Positions 35,532-45,784 of a stretch of DNA of 64,000 nucleotides are shown piece after piece. This DNA comes from Sinohyriopsis cumingii (lineage: Eukaryota; Mollusca; Bivalvia; Unionida; Unionidae). The notes beneath the pieces were generated by a model, which was not told the origin of the DNA, did not search any database, and saw only the letters and a program-made list of their open reading frames with translations. Numbering within the stretch: the first letter of the stretch is position 1; each line of letters opens with the position of its first letter. The DNA lies in the NCBI GenBank assembly GCA_028554795.2, contig JAPYKE020000263.1, forward strand, positions 248,001 through 312,000, read 5' to 3'. The translations under genes were made by a program, and so were the position numbers.

Positions 35532-36600
35532 ATGTGCAAGCGTATATCAGACACAGCATTTGACATGGAAGCACCTGTGTTTAAAGATGAGTCTGTGCGT
35601 ATTATCAGTTTTATTCTTATGAAGCACGAACACCAGATCAACGTGGAGGAAGAATTAAACTACAAGTTCATGACACAAGTAGATACTTTTTACCCGCTGA
35701 GGCGTTTATTGAGGTAGAAGGTACAATAGTAAGAACAACTAATGCTAATTACGCAGATGCAGTAAAAGTTGGTTTTGTCAACAACGGGATCATGGCATTA
35801 TTTAATAGCGCCACATATATGATCGATTGAAAAAATATTGAATCAATTCAAAATGATGCCGACGTTGCTACAACAATAATTGGTCTAGCAAGATATTCTG
35901 ATGATTATACAAGATCAGCAGGTCCCACAATGATGTTTGTGAAAGATAATTCTGGTCACCCCAGCGATAGTCCGTATAATATAAGACGACCAAGAAATTT
36001 TGCCGATAACGCTGATGCTGATGTGTGGCCGGTAGTTCATGGTTCTAATCTAGATTTCAACTTGTGATTTAAAGCACATAAAGATATGTTGCTAGGAGCC
36101 GATAGAAGATTTTCATGTACAATTCCACTATCGCATACTTTTGGATTTTTTAGAAATGTTAGAAAGGTTATTTTTGGAGCTAGACATACGGTTGTTCTTG
36201 TGAGAAAGGGTGATGATAACGATGCTCTGTGGAGACCCGCTGGTGATGCTGGTAAAGTAGTATTATCGAAACTTTCACTGTGGATGCCGGTAATGATTCC
36301 AACGATCGCAGAAGAACAAAAGTTGATTTCTTTCATGGACACTGGTGGTAAATCCTTGTTGTCATGGTTAACAACAAGCACAGATAGTATACAAACTAAC
36401 GTTAACGGTCAGTTTACATGGCATATAGCATCACAACAGGGTGTTTCTGCAACACGGCATATTTTTATTGCTTTTCAGAACTATGATCGATTAGGTAATC
36501 AAGAACGTACTCATATGATATTTGATAAACTAGGCGTTACATATATTTCTTTACGGATAAACGGGCAACAAGAACCAACAGAGAGCATACAACTAAATTA
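35532..36600 (+). pseudogene. Major capsid protein, double jelly-roll type, C-terminally deleted (copy B)
   Basis: Starts MCKRISDTAFDMEAPVFKDE, 9 bp after the previous gene. A frameshift near 35605 leads into LPAEAFIEVEGTI, VNNGIMALFNSATYMID, a TGA, then IGLARYSDDY, IRRPRNF, another TGA, and a long open part (36086 on) with PLSHTFGFFRNVRKV, FGARHTVVLVRKGDD, GKVVLSKLSLWMPV, TFTW-like and FDKLGVTYISLRING. The blocks are those of the Polinton/adintovirus-type capsid family. After QLNYEQN the gene is fused by deletion to the fibre gene in another frame, so the last ~110 residues seen in copy A are gone. It would form the capsid shell in an intact relative. Confidence 0.87.
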
Positions 36601-37258
36601 TGAACAAAATAGTAGTTTTAAGAGATCCAACATCCGACGAAGACGCAGCAGCAAAAAAGTACGTTGACGTCAACTACAACACCGTAGATGGTAAATTATC
36701 CACGTTGCGGGCCGAGTATGACGTTCACGTAGGCGCTTTTGCAAGATTTCGCAGAAACCATCAAAAAACCGATGAATCCATAGATAAGTTCTTTGGAACT
36801 CCTCCCGTTATTGACATAAAACTTTCTGATATTAAGACCAACATTGACACGATCAAAAAACACAGCAGGATATCGTAGCGGGGATTCCTGAGTTCGTTAA
36901 TTAAACCAGTCTGATTAAAATTCCAGCCAGAATAACTCCCGGGCATATTACAAATATCGCATGCACGGTGTCATCTGGATTCGCAACATGGTCGCAGCAA
37001 AATAAAACTATCAGATATACCGCAACAGTCACTGGCGTGTACAGGTTGTCTGTGTTTAGTGCTGCAAAATTTGAAATATGTACAACGTATCCATGGCGTC
37101 ATTCAACTGATAAGTTTTCCGGGGTCGTATCTGTTATATTAAATAGTGGAAGAGAAGAAATTTTTATTCTGGAAGCAGATGATAAGAAATTAACTGCAAC
37201 ATCTTACTGGTGGTGTTTGGAATTTGTAGCTGAAACACCTCAATTATTTACTGCATAA
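36600..37258 (+). pseudogene. Fibre/spike-like protein, N-terminally deleted (copy B)
   Basis: The sequence from 36600 reads MNKIVVLRDPTSDEDAAAKK, which is not a natural start: copy A shows ~130 further N-terminal residues. It continues through a coiled linker (TLRAEYDVHVGAFARF) and SDIKTNIDTIKK. After frameshift and TAA (around 36870-36915) comes the C-terminal domain SSGFATWSQQNKTI ... YWWCLEFVAETPQLFTA. The DPTxDxDAAxKxYVD shaft motif is typical of tail-fibre and spike proteins. The C-terminal domain is well conserved between copies, as expected for a folded head. Host-binding role is inference. Confidence 0.7.
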
Positions 37259-37264
37259 AAATAT

Positions 37265-37749
37265 ATGGATGGTGCACAATACAGGTACAATCAAGCGCGT
37301 GAATGGCAGGCAGCATTAAAAGATCGAGTCGAACAATATACAGTAAAAGTAAAGAAATATCGACGAAGATTAGTTATCGTGGACGTGATCGTTTATTCAG
37401 TATCCGCTGTTGTTGCTGGAACGGGTGTTATATTATCAGCGGTGACAATGATGGCACCAGTAGCTGTAACTATTTGTATTTCAGCAGCAACAACGATTGC
37501 AGGTGTGCTTAATATCATCACCAAAAAAATATGTACTTGCACGAATGAAAAATTATCCGATTACATAATAAAATTACACACAACGACGGTAGCATACTCG
37601 AAATTATCTTCGTTGTTATCAGTGAGTCTCATGATGGAATTATATCTGATTTCGAGTTTTCAATGATGACTAAAATATATCACGAAGGTATCGGTATTAA
37701 AGATACAAGTACTAATAATGACAGAATTACTCCAGCAGATCGTGACTAA
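37265..37749 (+). pseudogene. Two-helix membrane protein of the structural module (copy B)
   Basis: Starts 6 bp after the fibre stop with MDGAQYRYNQAREWQAALKD, a basic linker (KVKKYRRR), then two hydrophobic helices (VIVYSVSAVVAGTGVILSAV and MAPVAVTICISAATTIAGVL). A one-base loss near 37630 relative to copy A puts the end out of frame (DGIISDFEFSMMTKIYHEG ... TPADRD, TAA 37747-37749). The true C-terminus overlaps the next gene by about 32 bp. Likely an inner-membrane or penetration protein of the virion; family not recognised. Confidence 0.65.
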
Positions 37750-39120
37750 TACAACTCCGCCAAAGATAACGATGATCTCGGTAAGTTCAACTAATCCTGA
37801 ATTTAGTATTAACTTTCCTACTGCAATTCCAGTAAAGGAAATAGCACTGGCTCAATTACGGGTATATTACAGCTGGCCAAATATCAGATCAAAATCATTT
37901 AATGGTACACCAGCAAATAATTTGCTTGTATTTGCTAACAAGAACAAACCAGATGGTACTCCTGACTGGATAGATGTTGGAATACCCACTGGTAGTTATG
38001 AGATCGAACAAATCAATGAGGAAGTTCAACGTAGAATAAAATCAATAACCGGAAAAGAAGCAAAAATATCAATTAACATTCATGAACCGACGCTGTCTTC
38101 GACGGTTGAGATACATTCTCCTGATTATGCCGTTGATATCTATCAGTCCACGATAAGATCCGTACTAGGTTGGCCGGATGTTCCCCCAGTGTATGAAGGA
38201 CCACCTGAACTAATAAAATCTGATTTTACGTCTACAAATGGCTCTCGTCACGATATTGAAATGACAGAAATTTGGTGGTGGTGGCGTGGACCTCAAACTT
38301 GGGATATTAGTTTGGATGATTTAATTGGTTATGGTGGTGACATAATTTCAGCTTTACCAGAAGATAAACTCCTTGGCCATATTCATGAACATGAAATTAA
38401 AAGAACTATTGACGTTTCCAATCTTGATCATAAAAGCAACTAAATAAACTACGTGAACGCCTCACTGAGTATCTTTTCGATATAACATCCCACGAGACAC
38501 GAGGGGAAATTATCAAACAAATAGAAGTTCTGAATTATATCGCAGAAGATATGGAACGCAATCACAATAAAATCATAGACCTAATTTTAAAATCATCTCC
38601 TGCTTCAAAAAATTTTTTAATTGATGAATATAAAAACAAGGAATCTGATATGCCGACGTTCAAATTTCCCGATTATAACCCGGACGCTCGGAGAAAATCT
38701 GTCAATGACATCATCAATGAATTTTTTCCTAAAATACTCGATGCGTGGAGAAAAATAGCCCCACCTCCAACTGTTCTCAGATACAATAACGATCCACATG
38801 GCGGCGACAGACACGTATCTCCGGGAATCGTTAATATAAACAGCACGATCGTGGTCAATCTGGTTTGTGACGTAGTCGATGGTAGCTATCAAATAGATCT
38901 CGGAAAATCAAATCAGGCTCAACAGGGATATATTTTATATACATTCACACCACAAGTTTCCCCTGGAAGTTTAATCGTGCAAGAACCAACTAATCCTGTG
39001 TATCTGCGGTGTCACAATAATATGTTAACACGAATAAATTTTAAGCTCACAGACTACCTTAATCGCTTAATTGACATACGTGGAGAAGAGCTTGTGATAA
39101 ATCTGTATGTGAAATCTTAA
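37718..39120 (+). pseudogene. Penton-like / minor capsid protein (copy B)
   Basis: About 465 residues with one frameshift near 38430. The N-terminal part (MTELLQQIVTNTTPPKITMI) leads into ALAQLRVYYSWPNIRSKSF and VGIPTGSYEIEQINEEV, a hydrophobic-Pro-Ser/Thr-Gly-x-Tyr-hydrophobic pattern common in penton/minor capsid proteins of Polinton-like viruses. The middle includes VDIYQSTIRSVLGWP and a helical region, and the C-terminal part has NINSTIVVNLVCDVVDGSYQ, FTPQVSPGSLIVQEPTNPVY and RGEELVINLYVKS, which reads like the final strands of a jelly-roll. The ATG lies inside the end of the membrane protein gene. Because most of it is open, this is one of the better preserved structural genes. Assignment as penton is inference from motif style and position. 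Confidence 0.65.
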
Positions 39121-39142
39121 TTAATCAAGTAAATATTATATA

Positions 39143-39421
39143 ATGTACCAGCACGTGAGGGTTTTTATACATGACAAAAAAGTACTTGAAAACGCCATCA
39201 GAACAGTGTTTTCACAACCTCCAAACACAGAGCAATTTAACGTTAATTTAGTTGTTGACGAATACGGAAACGAGGATTTCTTATTAACACAAGAACAGTT
39301 AGATGAGCTCCGTCGAGAACATATTGTCGCGATCATTTGTAACAGAGATCAGATTCTAAATTATGTACACTCCTGTATTAAACTCGATCAACTTAAAAAA
39401 AAAATATTTCAGAATAAATAA
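39143..39421 (+). CDS. Small protein of unknown function, intact
   Basis: A 92-codon open frame starts 22 bp after the penton-like gene: MYQHVRVFIHDKKVLENAIR, acidic middle (VVDEYGNEDFLLTQEQLDEL) and a Lys-rich end (LKKKIFQNK). Its last codons run into the following tandem repeat, whose unit contains the same FQNK-coding word. Predicted mixed alpha/beta; no signal peptide or membrane segment. Same strand and spacing as the structural genes. Family not recognised. No copy A counterpart can be seen because A is broken upstream. Confidence 0.55.
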   Translation: MYQHVRVFIHDKKVLENAIRTVFSQPPNTEQFNVNLVVDEYGNEDFLLTQEQLDELRREHIVAIICNRDQILNYVHSCIKLDQLKKKIFQNK

Positions 39422-39770
39422 AATATTTCCAAATTTATAAATTGTTTCAAAATAAATAAATAATATTTCAGAATAAATAAATAAAATATTTCTAAATAAA
39501 AAATAATATTTCAGAATAAATAAATAAAATATTTCTAAATAAAGAAATAATATTTCAGAATAAATAAATAATATTTCAGAATAAATAAATAATATTACAG
39601 AATAAATAAATGCTATTTCAGAATAAATAAATAATATTTCAGAATAAATAAATAAAATATTTCTAAATAAATAAATAAAATATTTCAGAATAAATAAATA
39701 ATATTTCAGAATAAATAAATAATATTTCAGAATAAATAAATAAAATATTTCAGAATAAATAAAAATATTT
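39404..39770. repeat. AT-rich tandem repeat (TTTCAGAATAAATAAATA unit)
   Basis: About 15 units of 22-23 bp based on AATATTTCAGAATAAATAAA, with variants in which TTTCTAAATAAA replaces the core. It overlaps the end of the preceding small gene. The reverse complement of the same unit forms the array at 40090-40450. Confidence 0.9.
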
Positions 39771-39778
39771 TTTATTAT

Positions 39779-40560
39779 TGGTACTTAAAATTATGCAAAG
39801 TGTGTCTGATGGGGTGACTGTTACTCAGATTCGTGTAAATCAATTCTGATAGGGTGATTTGGTACTTAAATCGTGTAATGTTGATTCTGATGGGGTGATT
39901 GGTACTCAAATTCGTGTAAATCAATCAGTTTTGTAAATAATTATTACAATCTGAAACAATTTATTCAGGAAAGAAATACTTTATTATTATTCTGAAATAT
40001 TTTATTTTTATGAATTCGATCAGTTTGTGTCTCTGATTTGTAGTTTGGTACTCAAATTGATTAGCTTTGCAAAAAAAAAAAACTGCAAAAAATATCTTAT
40101 TATTCTGAAATATGTTTTTATTCAGAAATATTTTATTTTTTATACAAATCAATCAATTTATTAATTCTGATAAGATGATTGGTACTCAAATTCGTGTAAA
40201 TCAATTCTGATGGGGTGGTTGGTACTCAAATTCGTGTAAATTAATTCTAATGGGGTGGTTGGTACTCAAATTCGTGTAAATCAATCAGTTTTGCCAAAAC
40301 TAGTACAAAAAATATTTTATTATTATTCTGAAATATTTTATTATTATTCTGAAATATTTTATTATTATTCTGAAATATTTTATTTTTTATTCTGAAATAA
40401 TTTATTATTATTCTGAAATATTTTATTATTATTCTGAAATATTTTTTTTATTATTGACAGGGTGATTAGTACTCAAATTCGTGTAAATCAATTCTGATGG
40501 GGTGATTGGTACGCCAATCAATCAAATTTCCAAAATATACTGCAAAAAAATTTTATTATT
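39779..40560. repeat. GGTACTCAAATTCGTG repeats and inverted copy of the AT array
   Basis: Seven to eight copies of a ~40-bp unit containing GGTACTCAAATTCGTGTAAA and TTCTGATGGGGTGATT alternate with blocks of TTATTCTGAAATATTTTATT. The latter is the reverse complement of the unit at 39404-39770, so the region can form a long imperfect hairpin with the GGTACTC units in the loop. It is non-coding and divides the structural from the replication half of the element. Confidence 0.85.
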
Positions 40561-40696
40561 ATTTTGAAATATTTTTGGGTGATTACTCAAAATTATGTCA
40601 ATCAGATTTTATGATAAAAATAATATTTCAGAAATAAAATATTTCAGGCAGGGTTGCTTTGGTCGTTACCTGCTGACATAATTTTTCTTAAGTATC

Positions 40697-41029
40697 TTAT
40701 GCGGGTACAGATTGTTTGTTTTTTTGTTTTTTTGTTTCGTACTCGTTGGATAATCTCGATCTGACCTTTTCTACTGCAACAGAAAGAGGAATAAATTCAT
40801 TTACTTGATCATCGTTCACCATAGCTAGTGACTGAAACATAGCTGCCTGAATCCGCTTTATGAACTTATACTGAGATGATAGAACATACTTATTTTCATT
40901 TTTAAGTTCTTCTAATGTTTCAAAATCAGATATTATTTTTTCAGGATTTAGTTCATCAGATATACTAATTCCATTTTCTTCTAGTTTTTTAATAGCAGAA
41001 ATAATGTCTTTGATATTTTCATGGTTCAT
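40697..41029 (-). CDS. Small charged protein of unknown function, intact
   Basis: A 110-codon open frame on the minus strand: MNHENIKDIISAIKKLEENG at the start, an acidic helical middle (SDFETLEELKNENKYVL), then FIPLSVAVEKVRSRL and a Lys/Gln-rich end. Predicted all-alpha; no cysteine motif, signal or membrane segment. It sits alone between two non-coding repeat blocks. It has no stop or frameshift despite the decay of most neighbours. Family not recognised. Confidence 0.55.
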   Translation of the reverse strand: MNHENIKDIISAIKKLEENGISISDELNPEKIISDFETLEELKNENKYVLSSQYKFIKRIQAAMFQSLAMVNDDQVNEFIPLSVAVEKVRSRLSNEYETKKQKNKQSVPA

Positions 41030-41089
41030 TATATAATATATAAATATTTAAAATAATTTTTTTTATCCCTATAGAACCCCTATCGAGTT

Positions 41090-41700
41090 CGTCGGGATGT
41101 TTCAAGAACTGCACAACACGTAGTATTTACATATTTACAGCTTGATTAACCTCGCAGATTGCCACCGCATTCTACCAAAGTTCAACGGGCACACGAAACA
41201 CTAACCCCCTATGAGAACCCCTAACCCGTCAAACAACGGTCTAGAGGCCCAAGAGGGTGCGTTTGGTAAAGACAGCACAACATATAATCCCCATTAAACT
41301 CGTAGCTTGCCACCGCATTCTACTAAGTTTAGAGGATACACGGAACATATAATCTTAATTAAGGACAGCACAACCCAGAACTCGTAGCTTGCTACCGCAT
41401 TCTACCAAAGTTCAACGGGCATAAGAGGATACATATAAATCCCATAACTCCTAGTCTGCCACCGCAGCCTAGCAAGTTCAATGATACATATAAAGACAGT
41501 ACAACACCATAACTCCTAGATTGCCACCGCAGCCTAGCAAGTTTAGAGGCAAAACACAACATCAATCCCCATAAATCCTAGATTGCCATCGCATTCTAGT
41601 ACGTTTAGAGGCGGCCCCATAACTCCTAGTCTGCCACCACACACTAGCCAATTTAGAGGCAAAAACGTAACGTATATGGCCAGTATATATAGTGGAGGAA
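41090..41700. repeat. Diverged repeat (TTGCCACCGCATTCTA unit)
   Basis: Seven copies of CTCGTAGCTTGCCACCGCAT-like sequence followed by TTCTAxCAAGTTTAGAGG occur at about 41149, 41300, 41383, 41448, 41512, 41575 and 41625, spaced 50-150 bp. It has higher GC than the rest of the element. No coding frame; role unknown. Confidence 0.8.
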
Positions 41701-42070
41701 CCCGGAAAAACCCATAATTGGGGAATTTTTCTTGGGTTTTTCCACATCATCAAAATGATAAATGTATCTCTACAACAGATCTACTAATATACAATGTAAA
41801 TGCAGTTATTTTTTTCTGTTTGTATGTTAGAAACCATAAATATCTTTCTACGTGTATTAATTACGACGAAGATGGTTAAAAATACATCGCAAATTTGAAA
41901 TAGATGTATTACAGCAATTTTCCGCTTGCGATCGTGAACACGGTCAAAGGGAAGTAACTCAGTTACATGAGTATGCTCAGCTGAGTTATCCCCCTTCTTC
42001 AGGTAAGTAGTCTGCTCGTATACTATAGACCCAAATATTAAATAAATATAATTCGATGTAGTGATGATAA
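41701..42070. other. Non-coding stretch with an inverted repeat
   Basis: No gene is seen. An imperfect inverted repeat (GGGAAGTAACTCAG ... CTGAGTTATCCCCC) lies at about 41950-41996. Confidence 0.5.
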
Positions 42071-42567
42071 TTATTGATATCGGAAGGTGATTCTTTGTTT
42101 ATATTTTTTTGAGAAGGTAGTTTTATATATATTTTCCTCGACTTTTTGTACCGAATACGAGTGAATATGAAAGTATTTCGCAGCAGCACATATCGAACGA
42201 AATATAATTTCTTTACCGGTTTCTATGTTTGTAGAATTTACCGCCCTCTTTCCGATTGTTTTACATCTTCCAGTATTACCACGTGCAGAGTTCTCGCTCT
42301 GTGTAACAACTCGAAGGTTAGATAAACTATTATTTTGAGGATCCCGTCAATATGATCGATTACAAGACCGTCTTTGATTAACCCCTTGTGACACTCATAC
42401 ACAAATCGATGACAGAGATAATGTTTCTTTCCAGCAGTAAACATTAGATAACCAGTATTAGTAACAACACCAACCGGTCTCTTCAACATACAATTTTTAA
42501 TCACACCATTAATATTTGATTCGTAGTTTGTTATTGTGGGATGTGGGACAAATTTATTTTGCTCCAT
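42071..42567 (-). pseudogene. HNH endonuclease with NUMOD/IENR-type C-terminal domain, frameshifted
   Basis: The N-terminal half (from ATG 42567) reads MEQNKFVPHPTITNYESNIN, then YLCHRFVYECHKG and GLVIDHIDG, the start of an HNH_3-type core (conserved H and D-H-x-D-G). A one-base shift near 42345 separates it from NNSLSNLRVVTQSENSARG, the usual next block of HNH/NUMOD4 nucleases. Then comes NIETGKEIIFRSICAAAKYF, a NUMOD1/IENR1-like helix-turn-helix DNA-binding repeat, ending RITFRYQ at 42071. Total about 165 residues. Such nucleases are typical of homing elements and phage or giant-virus genomes. It is probably a hitchhiker in the element; the frameshift would inactivate it if real. Confidence 0.85.
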
Positions 42568-42635
42568 GATATGATAATATTATTTGTTTAAATCATTGTT
42601 TGTCTGAAATCTTGATATATAATCCTTGAAGGATT

Positions 42636-42812
42636 TTATGGCATTTTCACTACTATTATTTTTTTGTCATAATATCTTTTAAGTTCTTTGAACCATTTTC
42701 CACCGCCCTTTCCACATAATTCTGTTTTTCCTCGCACTCCAACACCACATCGCAGACACGGTATTGGTCCTAGACTTCGTCGCCGTATACCTTGTAAGTG
42801 CATCCAACAAAA
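42636..42812 (-). CDS. Small Cys/Gly/Lys-rich protein, unknown
   Basis: A short open frame (the internal ATG at 42812 gives 58 residues; upstream ATG at 42890 would overlap the polymerase start). It has RRRSLGPIPCLRCGVGVRGK, TELCGKGGGKWFKELKRYY and a basic end. One Cys-x2-Cys plus a later Cys hints at a zinc site but the fourth ligand is missing. The high basic content would suit a DNA-binding or core protein. Not recognised; it could be a chance frame. Confidence 0.35.
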   Translation of the reverse strand, partial: FCWMHLQGIRRRSLGPIPCLRCGVGVRGKTELCGKGGGKWFKELKRYYDKKIIVVKMP

Positions 42813-42877
42813 TTCCTTTCTGCAGGATTTGGAATCTATGAGATAAATAAAAACCCGGCGTTGATAAACTAGCACCA

Positions 42878-45784
42878 ATGAAATTTTCAAGGTTAAATTG
42901 TGTAGCTGAACGAGTAATAGAACATTTTACAAACGTGATGCGTGGAAACGGATTAACTGATTTAAGACGTGAAAAAATAAACTCGTGGGCTGATTCAGTT
43001 AAGGATACCGGTGCTACAATAAAAGATGTTGCTGAATTAGGAAAAATATTAAAATTTCCAATTAAAGTATCAACGATAACGGGATAAATATTATACGAGT
43101 CAAAGTATAAATCGAAAGGAGCTCCAATAAATATTATTGATCATAATGCGCACGCATGGACCAGCGCAGTAACAATATTTCCACGTGATCGAACTGTTAG
43201 ATTTTACCCCCCAGATATGGGGGGAAGCATGTTTGATTTTATCAACGAAATAAGTAAAAACGATCCTTTATCGGTATGTTTATTTAAAAGTGATGAGGAA
43301 GGTGGATTTGATCAGTTTGTTAGACCAAACGGTGAAATATATCGAACAGAATCCCTCCACGACGAAATGAAAAATCTCGCGAAGTTTTTAGAGTGCAAGC
43401 ACTCTACGGAAAATCTGTTGCGGCTCATTTCACTAAAGAAAAAAATTCAATGAAACCAACACGATTTGATTTACTCGAGGACGTACGCGCAAGTTGCGTC
43501 GAATACGGACACGGCGGATTGTGGAATACCAAGTATAATTACAATGATGTTATTTCGGTTGATATGGTTGCATGTTACCCGGGAAGTTTTCTAGGATACG
43601 GAGATTGTTCTGTGTACTTTAAAAGATTTGGCCACCCCACAAACGAGATGACGCGAGTGGCTATTAATGGACCATTACCTGATTTTGATCTGACTGGATT
43701 CGCTTGTGTTGAATCATTCGAGTTTAACGAAAATCTTCACAAGATTTGTTATGTTTGGTTTGGTAGACATTTTTGTGAAAAACTTTGGGCGCCTATAGTT
43801 TTATTACGATATATGCTAGATTGTGCGATACTGACATCGTTGGTGGTTAGTGAGGCAATTATATCATATCACGCGCAGACCGAAGTTTGGTTGCCCATGC
43901 CAGATTTTATCAGTCTCGATGAAGTTATTAAAGAATTTAAGGAAAAATGTCCTGGTGTTTCCGAAGATGATATTATCAAAGAAGCTCCTAAAATTCTCGA
44001 GATTAAACTTAAAAATAACGAAAAAACCGCAAAAGATCTCGGTAGAAGAATTATAGGTAAATTTACTCAGGGTGGTGCATATGATCATAAAAGACATTAC
44101 GCACGATTAATTCTAGATGATGCCGAATACGATGTTATAATCGCTGATACAACAGAGATATATTTGTAAATCGAGAAAATGTTTATTTATCCGACGGAAC
44201 AAAATTGGGTACGATCGTTAGTTACATAAATGATGTATCCCCACAGTATACTCATCTAAGATCTTCTATGTTGGCTTATGTTTCTATAAATTTATTATCG
44301 ATGATTAATAGATTTCCTGAGACCGCAGTCAGAGTCGCAACAGATTCGTTTTATATTTCGAGTAAATATTTAGAATCTGGTATGGAATTTATAAGTAGTG
44401 ATGAACGATGGAGTTCGTGGAGAATAAAAAAAGAAATATTACACAATTATACAGAATCAGCAGATGTTCCGATGAGAAATTTTTAATAAAACATCAGAAA
44501 TGTCGAAAGCGCCGTCGGTGAGTGATCCAATAACTAGATATAAAACAGAATATCTCATTGGACCTGGTGGATGCGGCAAGACGACTCGAGCAATTAATGT
44601 TTTTAGAAATTCAGATATGATCGTGCTGACACCCACACATAGACTTGCACGAGAGATGAAACAACGGCAAGTACAATAGTGCACGTATCATAGTTTCTTT
44701 TGGTGGCGCGGAGATACATGGACCCCTGAACGAATGAGAGAAAAATACATACCCAAAATAATTATTTGGGACGAGATATGTACGGTGTCATTGAATACAT
44801 TAAAAACGTTTCTTCATTGGCTGTTGACGAAAAATACCGCTATAATAATGTGTGGCGATCATGGTCAGCCGCCGCCAATTGTTGGACCATCTCCACATGA
44901 TTGGTTAAAAAATTTCGTTGATTATTACGAAGAAATAGATGATGATCATAAGGCTCTTGATGCAAATTTAAAAGAGTTTAAAAATTATTCAGATTACAAT
45001 CAAACAAAATTCAGTGTGAAATAATACGCGGAGTGATCTCAGAGACCTCAATGAACGATTTTTTGAATTTATGGAGACCCAACGATTTGATAGTAGCAAG
45101 CAGAAAAATAAACAGAGACGCTTTACAACAGCAGTTATTTCAGCTGCATAAAGAAAAATATTCAAAATTGCCCGTTCCGTTATGTTATAGACCATCAGAT
45201 ACACGAAAACAGAATATTAATGTTGATATTCCAGGGCAGACTGAGAAACAAAATCTCGTATTAAATGATATTGTCGCTGTTGATATCAGTGTTGTCGAAA
45301 ATGCATTACGCGCTGACAAATCTCCATGGGTATTGGGATACGCTATGACGATCCACTCTTTTCAGGGATTGACTATTTCTGATACACGAGTCTGGATTGT
45401 AGACGATCGTATCGAGTGGTCAAATTTAGTCTATTTAGCGGTATCAAGGGTTAGAAAAATGTCTCAGTTACGGAGAATTATAATTCCTGAAATCGTTAAT
45501 ATATTTAACATCATCGATGATGATATCATAAGAAAAAAATTAATCGGATACAATCTGATAAAAAAAATAAACGCGACTTTGATCTTGATGTTGAATTTAT
45601 TATCGATTTAAAACAGCAGCAGAATAATCATTGCGCAAGTTGTAATTGTATAATGCTGTGGAGGTATTCGAGTAATGATTCAAGACAATTTACCGTAGAC
45701 AGAAAAAATAATAATCGCGGTCATACACGAGAAAATATGATGTTGACCTGTCTCGAGTGTAATCGACGTAGAGGCGCTAGTTAA
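42878..45784 (+). pseudogene. DNA polymerase B - SF1 helicase - HNH nuclease polyprotein
   Basis: About 968 codons read across breaks. Residues ~1-175: N-terminal region (RVIEHFTNVMRGNGL ... FYPPDMGGSMFDF), perhaps a degenerate exonuclease or priming domain. Polymerase: VISVDMVACYPGSFLGYGDC (motif A, D-x2-x-C-Y-P), a later GRRIIGKFTQGG, and AVRVATDSFYI (motif C, x-T-D-S). Helicase: Walker A GPGGCGKTTRAI, motif II IIWDEI, motif III CGDHGQPPPI, motifs V/VI GYAMTIHSFQGL and YLAVSRV. C-terminus: CASCN ... FTVDRKNNNRGHTREN ... CLECNRRRGAS, a zinc-bound HNH fold. The collinear order and the absence of independent starts with good spacing point to one protein. Lesions: TAA 43085, shift ~43390, shift ~44167-44205, shift ~44490, TAG 44677, shift ~45015, shift ~45560. 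The end overlaps the integrase end tail to tail by 8 bp. Confidence 0.85.

Noticed and set aside
39404-40560. Regularly spaced repeats that superficially resemble a CRISPR array
   Set aside because: Units are AT-rich, variable in length, lack unique spacers, and lie in an animal genome within a transposon.
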